A DNA stretch of 64,000 nucleotides from positions 1 to 64,000 of the forward strand of contig CAJMLY010000003.1 in assembly GCA_905214425.1 (NCBI GenBank), written 5' to 3'. The notes beneath the pieces are model-generated. The model was given only the letters and a program-made list of their open reading frames with translations. It was not told the DNA's origin and ran no database searches. This document shows positions 27,975 to 37,626 of this stretch, in pieces (positions within the stretch are counted from its first letter, which is position 1; each line of letters starts with the position of its first letter). Position numbers and translations under genes: made by a program. Source of the stretch: an uncultured bacterium (GTDB lineage: Bacteria > Actinomycetota > Coriobacteriia > Coriobacteriales > Coriobacteriaceae).

Positions 27975-29540
27975 CTAATTCACCTCACTTGTCTTGGTCT
28001 GGGAACCGAACACCATGCGGTAGAGAGGGGCCTCGTGGAGCTCTTCGACGCTCTGGTTCAAAACGACGGACGTTGCATCCTCGACGCCGCTCGTGATGGC
28101 GACCGGGGTGGCGATACCGAACCACATGACCACGATCGCGAGGGCGATCTCGGGGATGATCATGAGGGCGGGCACCTCGTGGCGCTTCATGCCCTCGGGC
28201 GCCTTGCCGAAGATGGACTTGAGCGCGATGCCGGTAAGGGCGAAGTACACGCCGGTGAGGCCGATGGCCACGAGCACGACCACCCAGATGGGACCGGACT
28301 GAACGCCGGCCACGAAGGTGAGGAACTCGGAGATGAACAGGGCGAACGGCGGGAAGGCGGCGAGCGCGAGCAGGGCGATGATGGTGAGCGCTGCCGTGAC
28401 GGGAGCGATCTCGACGACGCCCTTGATCTTGTTCAGGTCGCGGGTGTGGTAGATGTGCTGGATGTTACCGGCCATGCAGAAGGCGAGCGCCTTCGTGAAG
28501 CCGTGGAAGATGCAGTGCAGCAGGCAGGCGGCGATACCGAGCGGGCCACCGATACCCAGGCACAGCGCGACCACGCCGACGTTGTCGACGGAGGAGTACG
28601 CGAAGCGGCGCTTGATATCGTCCTGCTTGAAGATGCACAGGGCAGCCACCAGGATGGACAGCGTGCCCAGGATGAGCAGGAGCGTTCGCGGATAGGTGTC
28701 GCCCACCGTGATGATGGACAGGGAGTAGAAGCGGATGATCACCAGCATGGCGCACTTGAGCAGCACGCCCGAGAGCAGCGCGGAGACCGGGCTCGGAGCC
28801 TGGGAGTGCGCGTCGGGCAGCCAGGTGTGCATGGGGAACAGGCCCGCCTTGGTGCCGAAGCCGATGACGATGAACGCGAACGCGAGGCGCACGAGCATCG
28901 GGTCGAACTGGTCGGCGTAGGGCATGATGGAGGTGAGGAAGGCGGCCTCATGCGCGTTGGGCATGATATCGGCGGCGTTCGCGTAGATGAGCAGCGTGCC
29001 GAACAGGCCGAAGGCCACACCGGCGGTGCAGACCATCGCGTACTTCCAAGACGCCTCGAGCGCCTGCTTGTTCTTGTAGATGCCCACGAGGAACACGGTC
29101 GACAGCGTAGTGGCCTCGACCGCCGCCCAGGTGAGGATGATGTTGTTGGACAGGCAGGCGAGCAGCATCGTGAAGACGAACAGGCTGAACAGCGCGTAGT
29201 ACTGCTTGGTGCGCTCGGCCGGCATGGTCTTCTCCTCGATATCGATCTTGATATAGGAGATGGAGTACACGCCGGTGATGAACCCGATGATGCCTACCAG
29301 AAGGACGAAGATCGACGAGAGCGAATCGAGATGGAGCCACAGGCCCAAAGCGTCGATATTCTGCCCGCTCGAGAGCATGGTTCCCGCGGTGACGACCGAA
29401 AGGACAAGGGTCGCCGCGACGGAGATGGTGTTGAGCCCCGCGAAGACGTTGTAGGACGTCGTCTTGGGGAGCGCAGCCATAATCAGGGAGAACACGAGAG
29501 GACAAGCGAGCAGGGCGACCGTCAGCATTGAAACATCCAT
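27975..29540 (-). CDS. hyfF: Hydrogenase membrane subunit HyfF (NuoM/N-like)
   Basis: A 521-residue polytopic membrane protein of the complex I antiporter-like family, with about 14 predicted helices. The conserved glutamate (WAAVEATTLS) and lysine (IGFGTKAGLFPMHTWLPD) of proton-path subunits are present, as is SQAPSPVSALLSG. E. coli Hyc lacks this subunit whereas Hyf has it, so it points to the larger FHL-2-type complex and possible ion pumping. Confidence 0.93.
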   Translation of the reverse strand: MDVSMLTVALLACPLVFSLIMAALPKTTSYNVFAGLNTISVAATLVLSVVTAGTMLSSGQNIDALGLWLHLDSLSSIFVLLVGIIGFITGVYSISYIKIDIEEKTMPAERTKQYYALFSLFVFTMLLACLSNNIILTWAAVEATTLSTVFLVGIYKNKQALEASWKYAMVCTAGVAFGLFGTLLIYANAADIMPNAHEAAFLTSIMPYADQFDPMLVRLAFAFIVIGFGTKAGLFPMHTWLPDAHSQAPSPVSALLSGVLLKCAMLVIIRFYSLSIITVGDTYPRTLLLILGTLSILVAALCIFKQDDIKRRFAYSSVDNVGVVALCLGIGGPLGIAACLLHCIFHGFTKALAFCMAGNIQHIYHTRDLNKIKGVVEIAPVTAALTIIALLALAAFPPFALFISEFLTFVAGVQSGPIWVVVLVAIGLTGVYFALTGIALKSIFGKAPEGMKRHEVPALMIIPEIALAIVVMWFGIATPVAITSGVEDATSVVLNQSVEELHEAPLYRMVFGSQTKTSEVN

Positions 29541-29543
29541 GGC

Positions 29544-30197
29544 CTACCCCTTCAATTCGGTCAGGTCGTGGGAGTCGAGCGACTTGGTGTCGTTCCAAAT
29601 CCTCACGACGACGGCGGACATGATGATGACGGCGAAGATGGCGTCGGTGGCGATGCCGATCTCGATGATCTCGGGGGCCGTGGGCGCGAGCAGAGCGAGC
29701 GTCACGTGGCTACCGTTCTCCATAAGGCAGTACCCGAAGATCTGCTTGAGGATGTTGCGCTGGGAGATGATGCACGTGAGGCCGACGAAGAAGTGCGCGA
29801 AGCTGATGGCGAGGGCCGGAGTGGCCACCTCGGCGGTGGGCAGGCTCAGGCGCGTGACCACCGCGAAGCAGACGGCCACCTCCAGACCGGTGAGGATGAT
29901 GGTCCAGGCCGGCTTGATGGAGGAGGTCAGCGTGCTATCGGCAGGCGAACCCATCTTCTTGTAGGCACGGTTGAGAATGAACGGAACGAGGATCACCTTG
30001 GTGACGAAGGCCGACGCGGCCCACATGAGAAGCTCGGTGGCACCGGTGGTGAGGCCCAGGGTGAGCAGCACGCCCACCAGGACAACCGACTGGATCGCGT
30101 ACCACTTGATGGCGGACGGGATGGTCTTCGAGACGACCACCATGGTGGAGGTCACGATCAGAAGACCGCCCAGGATATTGACTAACGAATAACCCAT
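29544..30197 (-). CDS. hyfE: Hydrogenase membrane subunit HyfE (NuoK-like)
   Basis: A 217-residue membrane protein with about six predicted helices. A NuoK-like part includes ISFAHFFVGL and GYCLMENGSH with an intramembrane glutamate. TAGGAGGTAGGAC precedes the ATG. Present in Hyf-type and absent from Hyc-type formate hydrogenlyase. Confidence 0.9.
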   Translation of the reverse strand: MGYSLVNILGGLLIVTSTMVVVSKTIPSAIKWYAIQSVVLVGVLLTLGLTTGATELLMWAASAFVTKVILVPFILNRAYKKMGSPADSTLTSSIKPAWTIILTGLEVAVCFAVVTRLSLPTAEVATPALAISFAHFFVGLTCIISQRNILKQIFGYCLMENGSHVTLALLAPTAPEIIEIGIATDAIFAVIIMSAVVVRIWNDTKSLDSHDLTELKG

Positions 30198-30207
30198 GTC
30201 CTACCTC

Positions 30208-31665
30208 CTAACCCATCCAACTAGAGGACAGAGGACCGGCGACGACGACCATGATCATGAGGACGACGAACACGAACGCCATGGCGCGCGGAAGGGGCTG
30301 GCCGGCGGCCACGGTCTCGCTCGGCTCACCGGGCAGGACCTTACCCATCCAACGCAGGAACCATGCGAAGGTGGCGACGGTCTCGACGACCATGACGCAC
30401 ACGAGGACAAAGATGACCGTGTTGGTAGCACCAACCGCGAAGCCACCGGAAATAATCTGGAACTTGGAAAAGAACGTGCTCATGGGGGGCACGCCGGCGA
30501 TAGCGGTCGCGGCGACCGCAAAGCCCACGCCCGTGACCGGGTACTTCTTCATGAGGCCCTGGATCTTGGGCAGCATACGGGTTCCCAGCGTGAAGCTGAG
30601 AGAGCCAGCGATGAGGAAGAACAGGGTCTTGGTGAACGCGTGGTTGAAGATGTGCTCGACGGCGCCGTTAAACGCCATCTGGCTTCCGAACACGGAGAGG
30701 CCCAGGCCAAAGAACACGTAGGCGAGCTGCGCGATCGTCGAGAAGGCGAGCAGGCGCTTCATATCCTTCTGGGGCAGGTACATGAGGAAGCCGAAGAGCA
30801 TGGTCACGACGGCGTCGATGATGGCGACCCAACCGACGATCTCGGGGATATCGCCGGCGCTCGCAAGAGCGCGGGCGAACACGCACACGCCGACCTTAAC
30901 CATGGACGCGCCATGAAGGTAGGCGGAAACGGGCGTGGGGGCCTCCATTGCGGAGGGCAGCCACATGTAGAGCGGGAACTGGGCGGACTTGGCCCAAGCA
31001 GCGAACAGGATGAGCAGCAGCACGACGGTCTTCATACCGGAATCGAGCTGGGAGATCGCGCTCAGCGCGAACGTGCCGGTTCCGGCGAACAGGAAGGCCG
31101 CGCCGATGTAGAGTCCCAGAGCGCCGATATGGGTGATGATGAGCGCCTTCATACCGGCTTTCTTGGCCGTGGGCGTCATGTAGTAGCTGATGAGGCCCCA
31201 GGAGCACACACCGGTGATCTCGAAGAAAACGAGCTGGCCGACGATGGTGGAGCTGTAGGCGAGACCGGCCATGGCGCCGATGAACGTGGAGAAGTACACG
31301 TAGAAGCGACGACGGGGCGCGTCGGGATGCTCCTTATTCTTATCGCTCATGTACGGGAACGAATAGATGACGACGAGCAGGCCGATAGCGACGAACGCGG
31401 GTGCGAGCAGCGTGCTCATCCGGTCGAATATGAAGCCCATGACCAAGGTCTGGCCCATACTCGCCCAGGTTACATCGACCGCGTTCATGCCGTTTCCGGC
31501 AAACGTCGCGGCCAAGCCAACGGAAGCGACCGTGGCGATGCCGCCGGCAAAGGCGCAGATCCATTTAGCGTAGGGACGCGGCAGCATGACGATGAGCAGG
31601 GAGCCCAGCATGGGGACGGCGATCGCCACCATGGCAAAGAGGGACAAGCTCGATTCGATTGACAT
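30208..31665 (-). CDS. hyfD: Hydrogenase membrane subunit HyfD (NuoL/M/N-like)
   Basis: A 485-residue antiporter-like membrane subunit. The conserved ion-path residues are visible: glutamate in FFEITGVCSW, lysine in AAWAKSAQFPLYMWLPS, then EAPTPVSAYLHGASM. It is one of three antiporter-like subunits (with HyfB and HyfF). A long central helix connects to the remaining C-terminal helices. A clear ribosome site GAAGGGAG lies upstream. Confidence 0.93.
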   Translation of the reverse strand: MSIESSLSLFAMVAIAVPMLGSLLIVMLPRPYAKWICAFAGGIATVASVGLAATFAGNGMNAVDVTWASMGQTLVMGFIFDRMSTLLAPAFVAIGLLVVIYSFPYMSDKNKEHPDAPRRRFYVYFSTFIGAMAGLAYSSTIVGQLVFFEITGVCSWGLISYYMTPTAKKAGMKALIITHIGALGLYIGAAFLFAGTGTFALSAISQLDSGMKTVVLLLILFAAWAKSAQFPLYMWLPSAMEAPTPVSAYLHGASMVKVGVCVFARALASAGDIPEIVGWVAIIDAVVTMLFGFLMYLPQKDMKRLLAFSTIAQLAYVFFGLGLSVFGSQMAFNGAVEHIFNHAFTKTLFFLIAGSLSFTLGTRMLPKIQGLMKKYPVTGVGFAVAATAIAGVPPMSTFFSKFQIISGGFAVGATNTVIFVLVCVMVVETVATFAWFLRWMGKVLPGEPSETVAAGQPLPRAMAFVFVVLMIMVVVAGPLSSSWMG

Positions 31666-31681
31666 AGTTTCTCCCTTCTCC

Positions 31682-32605
31682 CTACACGCCTACGACGACG
31701 AAGACGAACGCGAGGACCGCGATGCCGACGACGGCCCAGGTCTGGTTACCGAGCACCTTGAAGCGCGAACGGGAAACGGAGTTCTCGAGCACGCCGCAGA
31801 CGACGAAATCGACCAGGCACTTGACGAGGAAGACGACGGCGCCCACGAGAGCGGTGACGCCGATGGTCGCGGGCTCTCCCCAGGGGATGAAGATGGAGGT
31901 GAACCAAGCGACGACCACGACCTGCTTCATGCCCATGGCGAGCTTCATCATGGCCAGGGACGGGCCGGAGAGCTCGGCGAGCGGGCCCTCCTGGAGCTCC
32001 TGCTCGGCTTCGGCCTGATCGAACGGAAGCTTGCCGAGCTCCATATAGCAGGCGGCCGCGAAGGCGACGCCGGCGAGGATGACGGCGACGACGCTCGAGA
32101 CGTTGCCCGTAACGATGTGCTGACCCATGGTCGCAATGTCCGTGGAGCCGCACACGATGGCGACGGTAAACAGCGCGATGAGCATGGACGGCTCGATGAG
32201 CACGCTCATGAGGAGCTCGCGGATACCGCCGAAGCCCGCGTAGGCGTTGGAGGAATCCACGCCGGACAGCGCGAAGAAGAAGCGGGACAGCGCGAGCGCG
32301 TACATGATGGTGATGGCGTCACCAAAGACGGGCATGGGGCTCTCGAGCGTGAACATGGGCAGGCCCATGGCGAGCATGAACGACACCGCGAGGAACAGCG
32401 GCGGCATGATGCGCAGCACGAAGCTCGAGTCGGAACTCACGGACTCGGGACGCGCCATGAGCTTCGCGAGGTCCCGGTAATCCTGAAGGATGGACGGACC
32501 GCGGCGATTGTGCATCTTCGCGCGAATCACACGGGCGAGGCCGGAGAAGAAGGGCGCGACCAGCATGACCACGAGGCCCTGCGCTATCGCAAGAACGATG
32601 TTCAT
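31682..32605 (-). CDS. hyfC: Hydrogenase membrane subunit HyfC (HycD/NuoH-like)
   Basis: A 307-residue membrane anchor of the NuoH/HycD family. Family signatures include KMHNRRGPSILQDYRDL near residues 30-46, and AACYMELGKLPFDQAEAEQE, the acidic loop that contacts the NiFe module. About eight transmembrane helices. It links the peripheral arm (HyfG, HyfI, HyfH) to the antiporter-like subunits. Confidence 0.95.
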   Translation of the reverse strand: MNIVLAIAQGLVVMLVAPFFSGLARVIRAKMHNRRGPSILQDYRDLAKLMARPESVSSDSSFVLRIMPPLFLAVSFMLAMGLPMFTLESPMPVFGDAITIMYALALSRFFFALSGVDSSNAYAGFGGIRELLMSVLIEPSMLIALFTVAIVCGSTDIATMGQHIVTGNVSSVVAVILAGVAFAAACYMELGKLPFDQAEAEQELQEGPLAELSGPSLAMMKLAMGMKQVVVVAWFTSIFIPWGEPATIGVTALVGAVVFLVKCLVDFVVCGVLENSVSRSRFKVLGNQTWAVVGIAVLAFVFVVVGV

Positions 32606-32622
32606 AATATCCTCTCCCCTCT

Positions 32623-34641
32623 CTAGACCATGACCACGGCGAGCACGAGGAAGACCACGAGCGCCGCGACGATGTAGCAGATGTATACGGAGTAGTTGCC
32701 GCCCTCGATCTTGGAGGCGAGGCCGGCCAGCTTGTCGGCACCCTCGCTCGGTGCATCGACCAGGAAGCGGTCGGGCAGGGGCTCAACGCCCTGGGCGACA
32801 CCGGTGAGCTTCTGGAACACGTGCGCGATGGACCAGCAGATCTTGGTGCATACCTCGCGCAGGGTGTAGAGCGGGCCCATGAAGAGCTCTACGTCTGACG
32901 CGAAGCTCGTGGCGACGACGGGCATGTGCTCGTTGGGCTCGTAGCCGCACGCCCAAGGGTCGGTCTTCTTAGCGGGGGCCTTGGTGCCGAGGCAGGACCT
33001 CAACACGAACGCGAGGCCGGTGAGGACCACGAGCGCGATGGCGATCGCGGGGGTGGAGGTGGCGGCACCGGAAATCTCGTTCACCAGAGACACGCCCGAG
33101 GTGGCTGTGATGGCAGAGCCGGCAAGCACGCTCTGGGCGACGTCGCCCAGAACCGGGGCGATGACGGGAGAGCCGATTCCCAGCACCACGCAGATGGCCG
33201 CGAGGAGCATCTGCGAGAACAACATCGGAGCCGGGGACTCCTTGGCGTTCGCGGCCTCCTGGGAACGAGGGCTGCTCGCGAACGAGACGCCGTAGGCCTT
33301 CACGAAGCACGTGACGGCCAGGGCACCGGTGATGGCGAGGGCGGCCGCGGAGGCGACGGCGAACACCATGACGACCGGGTCGGAGAGCGTCGAGATGTTG
33401 AACAGGGACTGGTAGGTGAACCACTCGGAAACGAAGCCGTTGAGCGGCGGGATAGCCGAGATGGCAAGGGCACCGATGAGGAAGCAGACGGCCGTGACCG
33501 GCATACGGCGGAACAGGCCGCCCATCTTCTCCATGTTGCGCGTACCCGTGGCATAGAGCAGGGAGCCCGCGCCGAGGAACAGCTCGCCCTTGAACATGGC
33601 GTGGTTGAGCGTGTGGTAGAGGGCGGCCATGAGCGCGATCGTCGCGATGACGTCGTTGCCCAGGGCGTGCGCCGTCATGGACGCGCCGACACCGAGCAAG
33701 ATGATGCCGATGTTCTCGACGGAGTGGTAGGCCAGCAGGCGCTTGATGTCGTGCTCGTGGAGGGCGTAGACGACACCCAGGACCGACGAGATGGATCCGA
33801 AGACCAGGACCATGAGGCCCCACCAGAGCTGGACGCCCGAACCCGCGAGCAGGTCGAGACCGACCTTGAGGATTCCCAGGATGCCGATCTTGATCATGCC
33901 GCCGGACATGAGGGCGGACACGTTGGACGGCGCCTCGGGGTGCGCCTGGGGCAGCCAGGAGTGCAGCGGAATGATACCGGCCTTCGCGCCAAATCCGAAG
34001 AACGCGAGGACGAAGCACGCGGAGGAGACGGCGGGTCCAAAGTCATGCGTACGGAAATCACTGAAGCTGAAGGAACCGCCCACGCCGTTGGTCATGAGCA
34101 GGAAGCTCGCCATGATGAGAACGAAGCCCACGTGCGCGATGACGAAGTAGAGCCAACCGCCCCTAATGGAGTTCTTGTTCTCCTCGATAACGACAAGGAA
34201 GTAGCTCGTAAGGGACATGAGCTCAAAGGCGACCAGGAACCAGAACACGTTGTCGGCGGTGATGACGAGCATCATCGAGGCGACGAAGGTGTTCATGAAG
34301 AAGCCGGCGCGCCCGACCTTGCCCGGGTACTCGTCGAAGTAGGACAGACCGTAGATGAAGCCCGCAAAGGCGAGGATTGAGATGAGGACCACGATCAGGC
34401 CCGCAAGGCCGTTGAGCAAGAGCTCGAGACGGGCGAACGGGAAGAAGAAGACCGTGTTGAGGGACGAAACGTCGCCAAGCACGGCCTCGAGGCCCGCGAT
34501 GAACGACAGCACGGCCGCGACGGCGCCGATCAGGCAGCCGACGGTCTTGGCGGCGTTGTCGGCCTTAATCAGCAGAACCGAGGCGAGCGCACCGATGCAC
34601 GAGACGGCAAGCGATGCGATAAACAGCGTCATGCTATCCAT
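32623..34641 (-). CDS. hyfB: Hydrogenase membrane subunit HyfB (HycC/NuoL-like)
   Basis: A 672-residue polytopic membrane protein, the largest antiporter-like subunit. Conserved residues are in VAFELMSLTSYF (Glu), FGFGAKAGIIPLHSWLPQ (Lys, His) and EAPSNVSALMSGGMIK. The C-terminal extension past about residue 560 is the HycC/HyfB-type tail. Its ATG overlaps the end of hyfA by eight bases, so the two are translationally coupled. Confidence 0.95.
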   Translation of the reverse strand: MDSMTLFIASLAVSCIGALASVLLIKADNAAKTVGCLIGAVAAVLSFIAGLEAVLGDVSSLNTVFFFPFARLELLLNGLAGLIVVLISILAFAGFIYGLSYFDEYPGKVGRAGFFMNTFVASMMLVITADNVFWFLVAFELMSLTSYFLVVIEENKNSIRGGWLYFVIAHVGFVLIMASFLLMTNGVGGSFSFSDFRTHDFGPAVSSACFVLAFFGFGAKAGIIPLHSWLPQAHPEAPSNVSALMSGGMIKIGILGILKVGLDLLAGSGVQLWWGLMVLVFGSISSVLGVVYALHEHDIKRLLAYHSVENIGIILLGVGASMTAHALGNDVIATIALMAALYHTLNHAMFKGELFLGAGSLLYATGTRNMEKMGGLFRRMPVTAVCFLIGALAISAIPPLNGFVSEWFTYQSLFNISTLSDPVVMVFAVASAAALAITGALAVTCFVKAYGVSFASSPRSQEAANAKESPAPMLFSQMLLAAICVVLGIGSPVIAPVLGDVAQSVLAGSAITATSGVSLVNEISGAATSTPAIAIALVVLTGLAFVLRSCLGTKAPAKKTDPWACGYEPNEHMPVVATSFASDVELFMGPLYTLREVCTKICWSIAHVFQKLTGVAQGVEPLPDRFLVDAPSEGADKLAGLASKIEGGNYSVYICYIVAALVVFLVLAVVMV

Positions 34642-35251
34642 TGTTTACGCTCCCTTCTGCTTTCTCGGACAGACCCTGGGCCACAGCGGTAACGTCGACG
34701 ACCGGACCGTTTTCGATCGAGCGCAGGCGCTTGGCCTCGTCGAGCTCGCGATCGGCCGCGCCGCCCATGACGGTCAGCGCCTTGGTAGGGCACGCCGCCA
34801 CACAATGCGGACCGTCCGGATCGAAGGCGCACAGGTCGCACTTGACAGCGCAGGTGTACTGGCCGGGAGCCCACGTAAGCAGGCTGCTCAGGGACTTAGG
34901 ATACGAAGGCGTCGGGTCGCACATGCCTGCGACACCGGCGATAGACGTGCCATCGGGATGGATGGCTCCGAAGGGGCACGCGATGGCGCACAGCCTGCAC
35001 CCGATGCACTCCTGCTCCTTGACGTGGATGCGATCGCCATCGTGCTCGATGGCATTCACCGGGCAGACCTCGGCGCAGGGGGCACCCTCGCAATGGTGGC
35101 AGGCAAGGGCGGCCGAAATACCGCCGGTCTTCACGAGCGCCAGGCGCGGCGTATCCTGAAGACCCTGCATCCGGTGGGCGTCGGCACAGGCAGACTGGCA
35201 TGTTCCGCAGCCGATGCACCTCTCCGGGTTGATGTCGATGAAGCGGTTCAT
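34634..35251 (-). CDS. hyfA: Formate hydrogenlyase four-cluster ferredoxin subunit (HyfA/HycB)
   Basis: A 205-residue protein with four [4Fe-4S] motifs (CIGCGTCQSAC, CHHCEGAPCAEVCP, CIGCRLCAIACP, CDLCAFDPDGPHCVAACP). It would take electrons directly from FdhF, as HycB does in E. coli. I chose the ATG at 35251, which has AAGGAAGTGGGG upstream, over a GTG six bases earlier. A GC-rich hairpin at 35274-35308 separates it from fdhF. Confidence 0.94.
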   Translation of the reverse strand: MNRFIDINPERCIGCGTCQSACADAHRMQGLQDTPRLALVKTGGISAALACHHCEGAPCAEVCPVNAIEHDGDRIHVKEQECIGCRLCAIACPFGAIHPDGTSIAGVAGMCDPTPSYPKSLSSLLTWAPGQYTCAVKCDLCAFDPDGPHCVAACPTKALTVMGGAADRELDEAKRLRSIENGPVVDVTAVAQGLSEKAEGSVNNG

Positions 35252-35273
35252 CCCCACTTCCTTTCAAAATAAC

Positions 35274-35308
35274 GGGCCGGGCTCCCGAACGTACGGGACG
35301 CCCGGCCC
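35274..35308 (-). promoter_or_regulatory. Hairpin between fdhF and hyfA (attenuator or processing site)
   Basis: Perfect 9-bp arms GGGCCGGGC and GCCCGGCCC enclose a 17-base loop and are followed on the minus strand by GTTATTTT. It could act as a leaky terminator that lowers hyf expression relative to fdhF, or as an mRNA-stabilising end for fdhF. Confidence 0.5.
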
Positions 35309-35329
35309 AAAAAGCCAACGAGAACGGAA

Positions 35330-37552
35330 CTACACGATTTGATTCACGTGCGTCTCGTCGTCGAACTTGGCGGCGCCGGGCTCAACGTCCTGGGGAGCGG
35401 CGGCGTCCACCAGAGCCTGCTTGAGCTCGGTGTACTGACGCTCGACCTCGCCCTCGGCCCAGACCTGGTCGGCGATAGCGTCGACCTGGCAGGCGGAGAA
35501 CTTGTCCTCGGGCGTATGCGAGACCGGGTCGACCTTGTGAATGGTCAGCTCGTTGCACTTGCCGATCCACCACTGGTAGGTCATGTAGACCGTGCCCTTG
35601 TTGATGCGATCGCTCACGTCGGCGCGGCTGTATACCTGGCCGCGGCGGCTGTGAATCGAGACGATGTCGCCGTTCTTGATGCCGCGCGCCTGGGCGTCCG
35701 CGGGATTCATGCGGACAAAGCCGGGCTCGTCGGCGAGCAGCGCCAGCGTCTTGCAGTTGCCAGTCATCGAGCGGCAGCTGTAGTGACCGACCTCGCGGAC
35801 GGTGCACAGAATGAGCGGGTACTCATCGTCGGGAAGCTCGGAGGGCGCCTCCCAGTCGTGCGCCATCAGGTTGGCGCGGCCGTCCTTGGTGGTGAACTTA
35901 CCACCAGCGAACATGTCGGGCGTACCGTGGTCGTTCACATCGGTGCTCTTGACGGGCCACTGGGCGTAGCCGCCCTCGGGAGCCATCTTCTCGTAGGTCG
36001 CGCCCACAAAGTTGGGGCACAGGCTGATGCACTCGTTCCAGATCTGCTCGGTGTTGTCGTAGTGCATGGGATAGCCCATACGCGTGGACAGGTCCGCGAA
36101 GATCTCCCAGTCGTGACGGCACTCGCCCTTGGGCGGAACGGCCGCGTCAAAGTGCTGGAAGCTACGGTCGGATGCGGTAAAGACACCCTCGTGCTCGCCC
36201 CAAGAGGTAGCGGGCAGGATGACGTCGGCGAGCATGGTCGTCTGCGTCATAAAGATGTCCTGGCAAATGAACAGATCCAGCTCGGAGAGCGTCTTGCGCA
36301 TACCGGCCGAATCGGGCTCGGTCTGCACCGGGTCCTCGCCGTAGTTGTAGAAGCAGTGCACCTTGCCCTCGTCGACCAGGTGGCCCAGGTCGGTGAGCTT
36401 GTAGCCCTCCTCGAGCGGGAGCTTTTCCTCGGGCACGCCCCAAGCCTTGGCAAACTTGGCGCGCACTGCCGGGTCGGTGACCTTCTGGTAGCCAGGGTAC
36501 AGGTTGGGCAGCATGCCCATATCGCAGGAGCCCTGGACGTTGTTCTGACCACGCACGGGCGCGAGGCCGGAATTGGGTTTGCCGATCTGGCCGGCAACGC
36601 AGGCGATGGAGGCGATGGTGTGCACCGTCTTCAGGTTCTGCTTCTGCTGGCATACGCCCATACCCCAGCCAATGATGGCAGAGGGCTTCGCCGTGGCGTA
36701 CATCTCGGCAGCTTGGTGGATCAACGCGGGCTCGACACCCGTGATGTCCTGTACGGATTCGGGAGTGTAGTTCTTGATGGTCACCCACCACTCGTCAAAG
36801 CCGTTCGTATGCTCGGCGACGAATTCCTTGTCGTAGAGGCCATCGTTGACCAAGCAGTTAGCAAAGGCGTTGAGGAACGCGACGTTGCAACCGTTCTTGA
36901 TCGGAAGGTAGAGATCGGCGATACGCGCGGTTTCGATATGGCGCGGGTCGGCGACGATGATCTTGCAACCCTTTTCTTTGGCTCGCACGATACGCCTTGC
37001 GACGATGGGGTGCGAATCGGCAGGGTTATAGCCGAAGAGGAAAATGCAGCCCGCATCCTCCATACCGGGGATGGAGCATGACATGCAACCTGAACCAACC
37101 GTGTCCATCAGACCGAGGACAGTAGGGCCGTGTCAAGTACGGGCGCAGTTGTCCACGCTGTGGGTGCCGATGCACGCACGCGTAAACTTCTGCATGACGT
37201 AGTTCGCCTCATTGCCGCCGCCTCGCGAAGAGCCGGTGGTCATGACAGCGTTAGGACCATATTCGTCAATTATGGCCTGCATCTTAGATGCGGTGAAATC
37301 CAGTGCCTCGTCCCAGCTTACGCGCTCAAGATCCGCGCCCTTGGTGCGGCGGATCATCGGGTGCAGTACGCGAGGAGTCAAGATCTTGGTGTCGTTGATG
37401 AAGTCGTAGCCGCTCATGCCCTTAAGGCACAGCTCGCTCTGGTTGGTGATGCCGTTGAGCGGTTCGGTACCCACAACCTGGCCGTTTTGGACCAAAAGGT
37501 TAAACTGGCAACCGGCGCCGCAGTACGGGCAAATCACTTTATGCTTCTCCAT
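35330..37552 (-). CDS. fdhF: Formate dehydrogenase H, selenocysteine-containing
   Basis: A 740-residue molybdopterin formate dehydrogenase read through an in-frame UGA at 37133-37135 (selenocysteine 140, the same number as in E. coli FdhF). The context NCART-Sec-HGPTV matches the family site. The [4Fe-4S] ligands C8, C11, C15 and C42 also keep the E. coli spacing. After the UGA the frame stays open to 35330 with all cofactor-binding regions. AAGGAGGGTGTC precedes the ATG at 37552. Treating UGA as stop would wrongly split it into a 139-residue piece and a 592-residue piece. It oxidises formate and hands electrons to HyfA and HydN. Confidence 0.96.
37098..37123 (-). promoter_or_regulatory. SECIS element of fdhF
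   Basis: Nine bases after the UGA, ACTGTCC pairs with GGAC-AC-GGT around a loop containing GGTCTG. The GGUCU loop and the distance resemble the E. coli fdhF SECIS as I recall it. It would bind the winged-helix end of SelB. Confidence 0.75.
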
Positions 37553-37626
37553 GACACCCTCCTTCCTTTCTCTGCTACCGAATACTCGGTACTTATTTGA
37601 CAATCATTGGGCCTGTCGCCCGACGC

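Noticed and set aside
27969..32626. Several long plus-strand frames opposite the hydrogenase membrane genes, with Asp/Glu/His/Arg-rich products
   Set aside because: Antisense shadows of hydrophobic reading frames; extreme composition and no ribosome sites or families.
35330..37552. A stop codon splitting fdhF into two genes, or a pseudogene
   Set aside because: The UGA lies exactly at the selenocysteine site, a SECIS hairpin follows, and tRNA-Sec, selA, selB and selD are all present.
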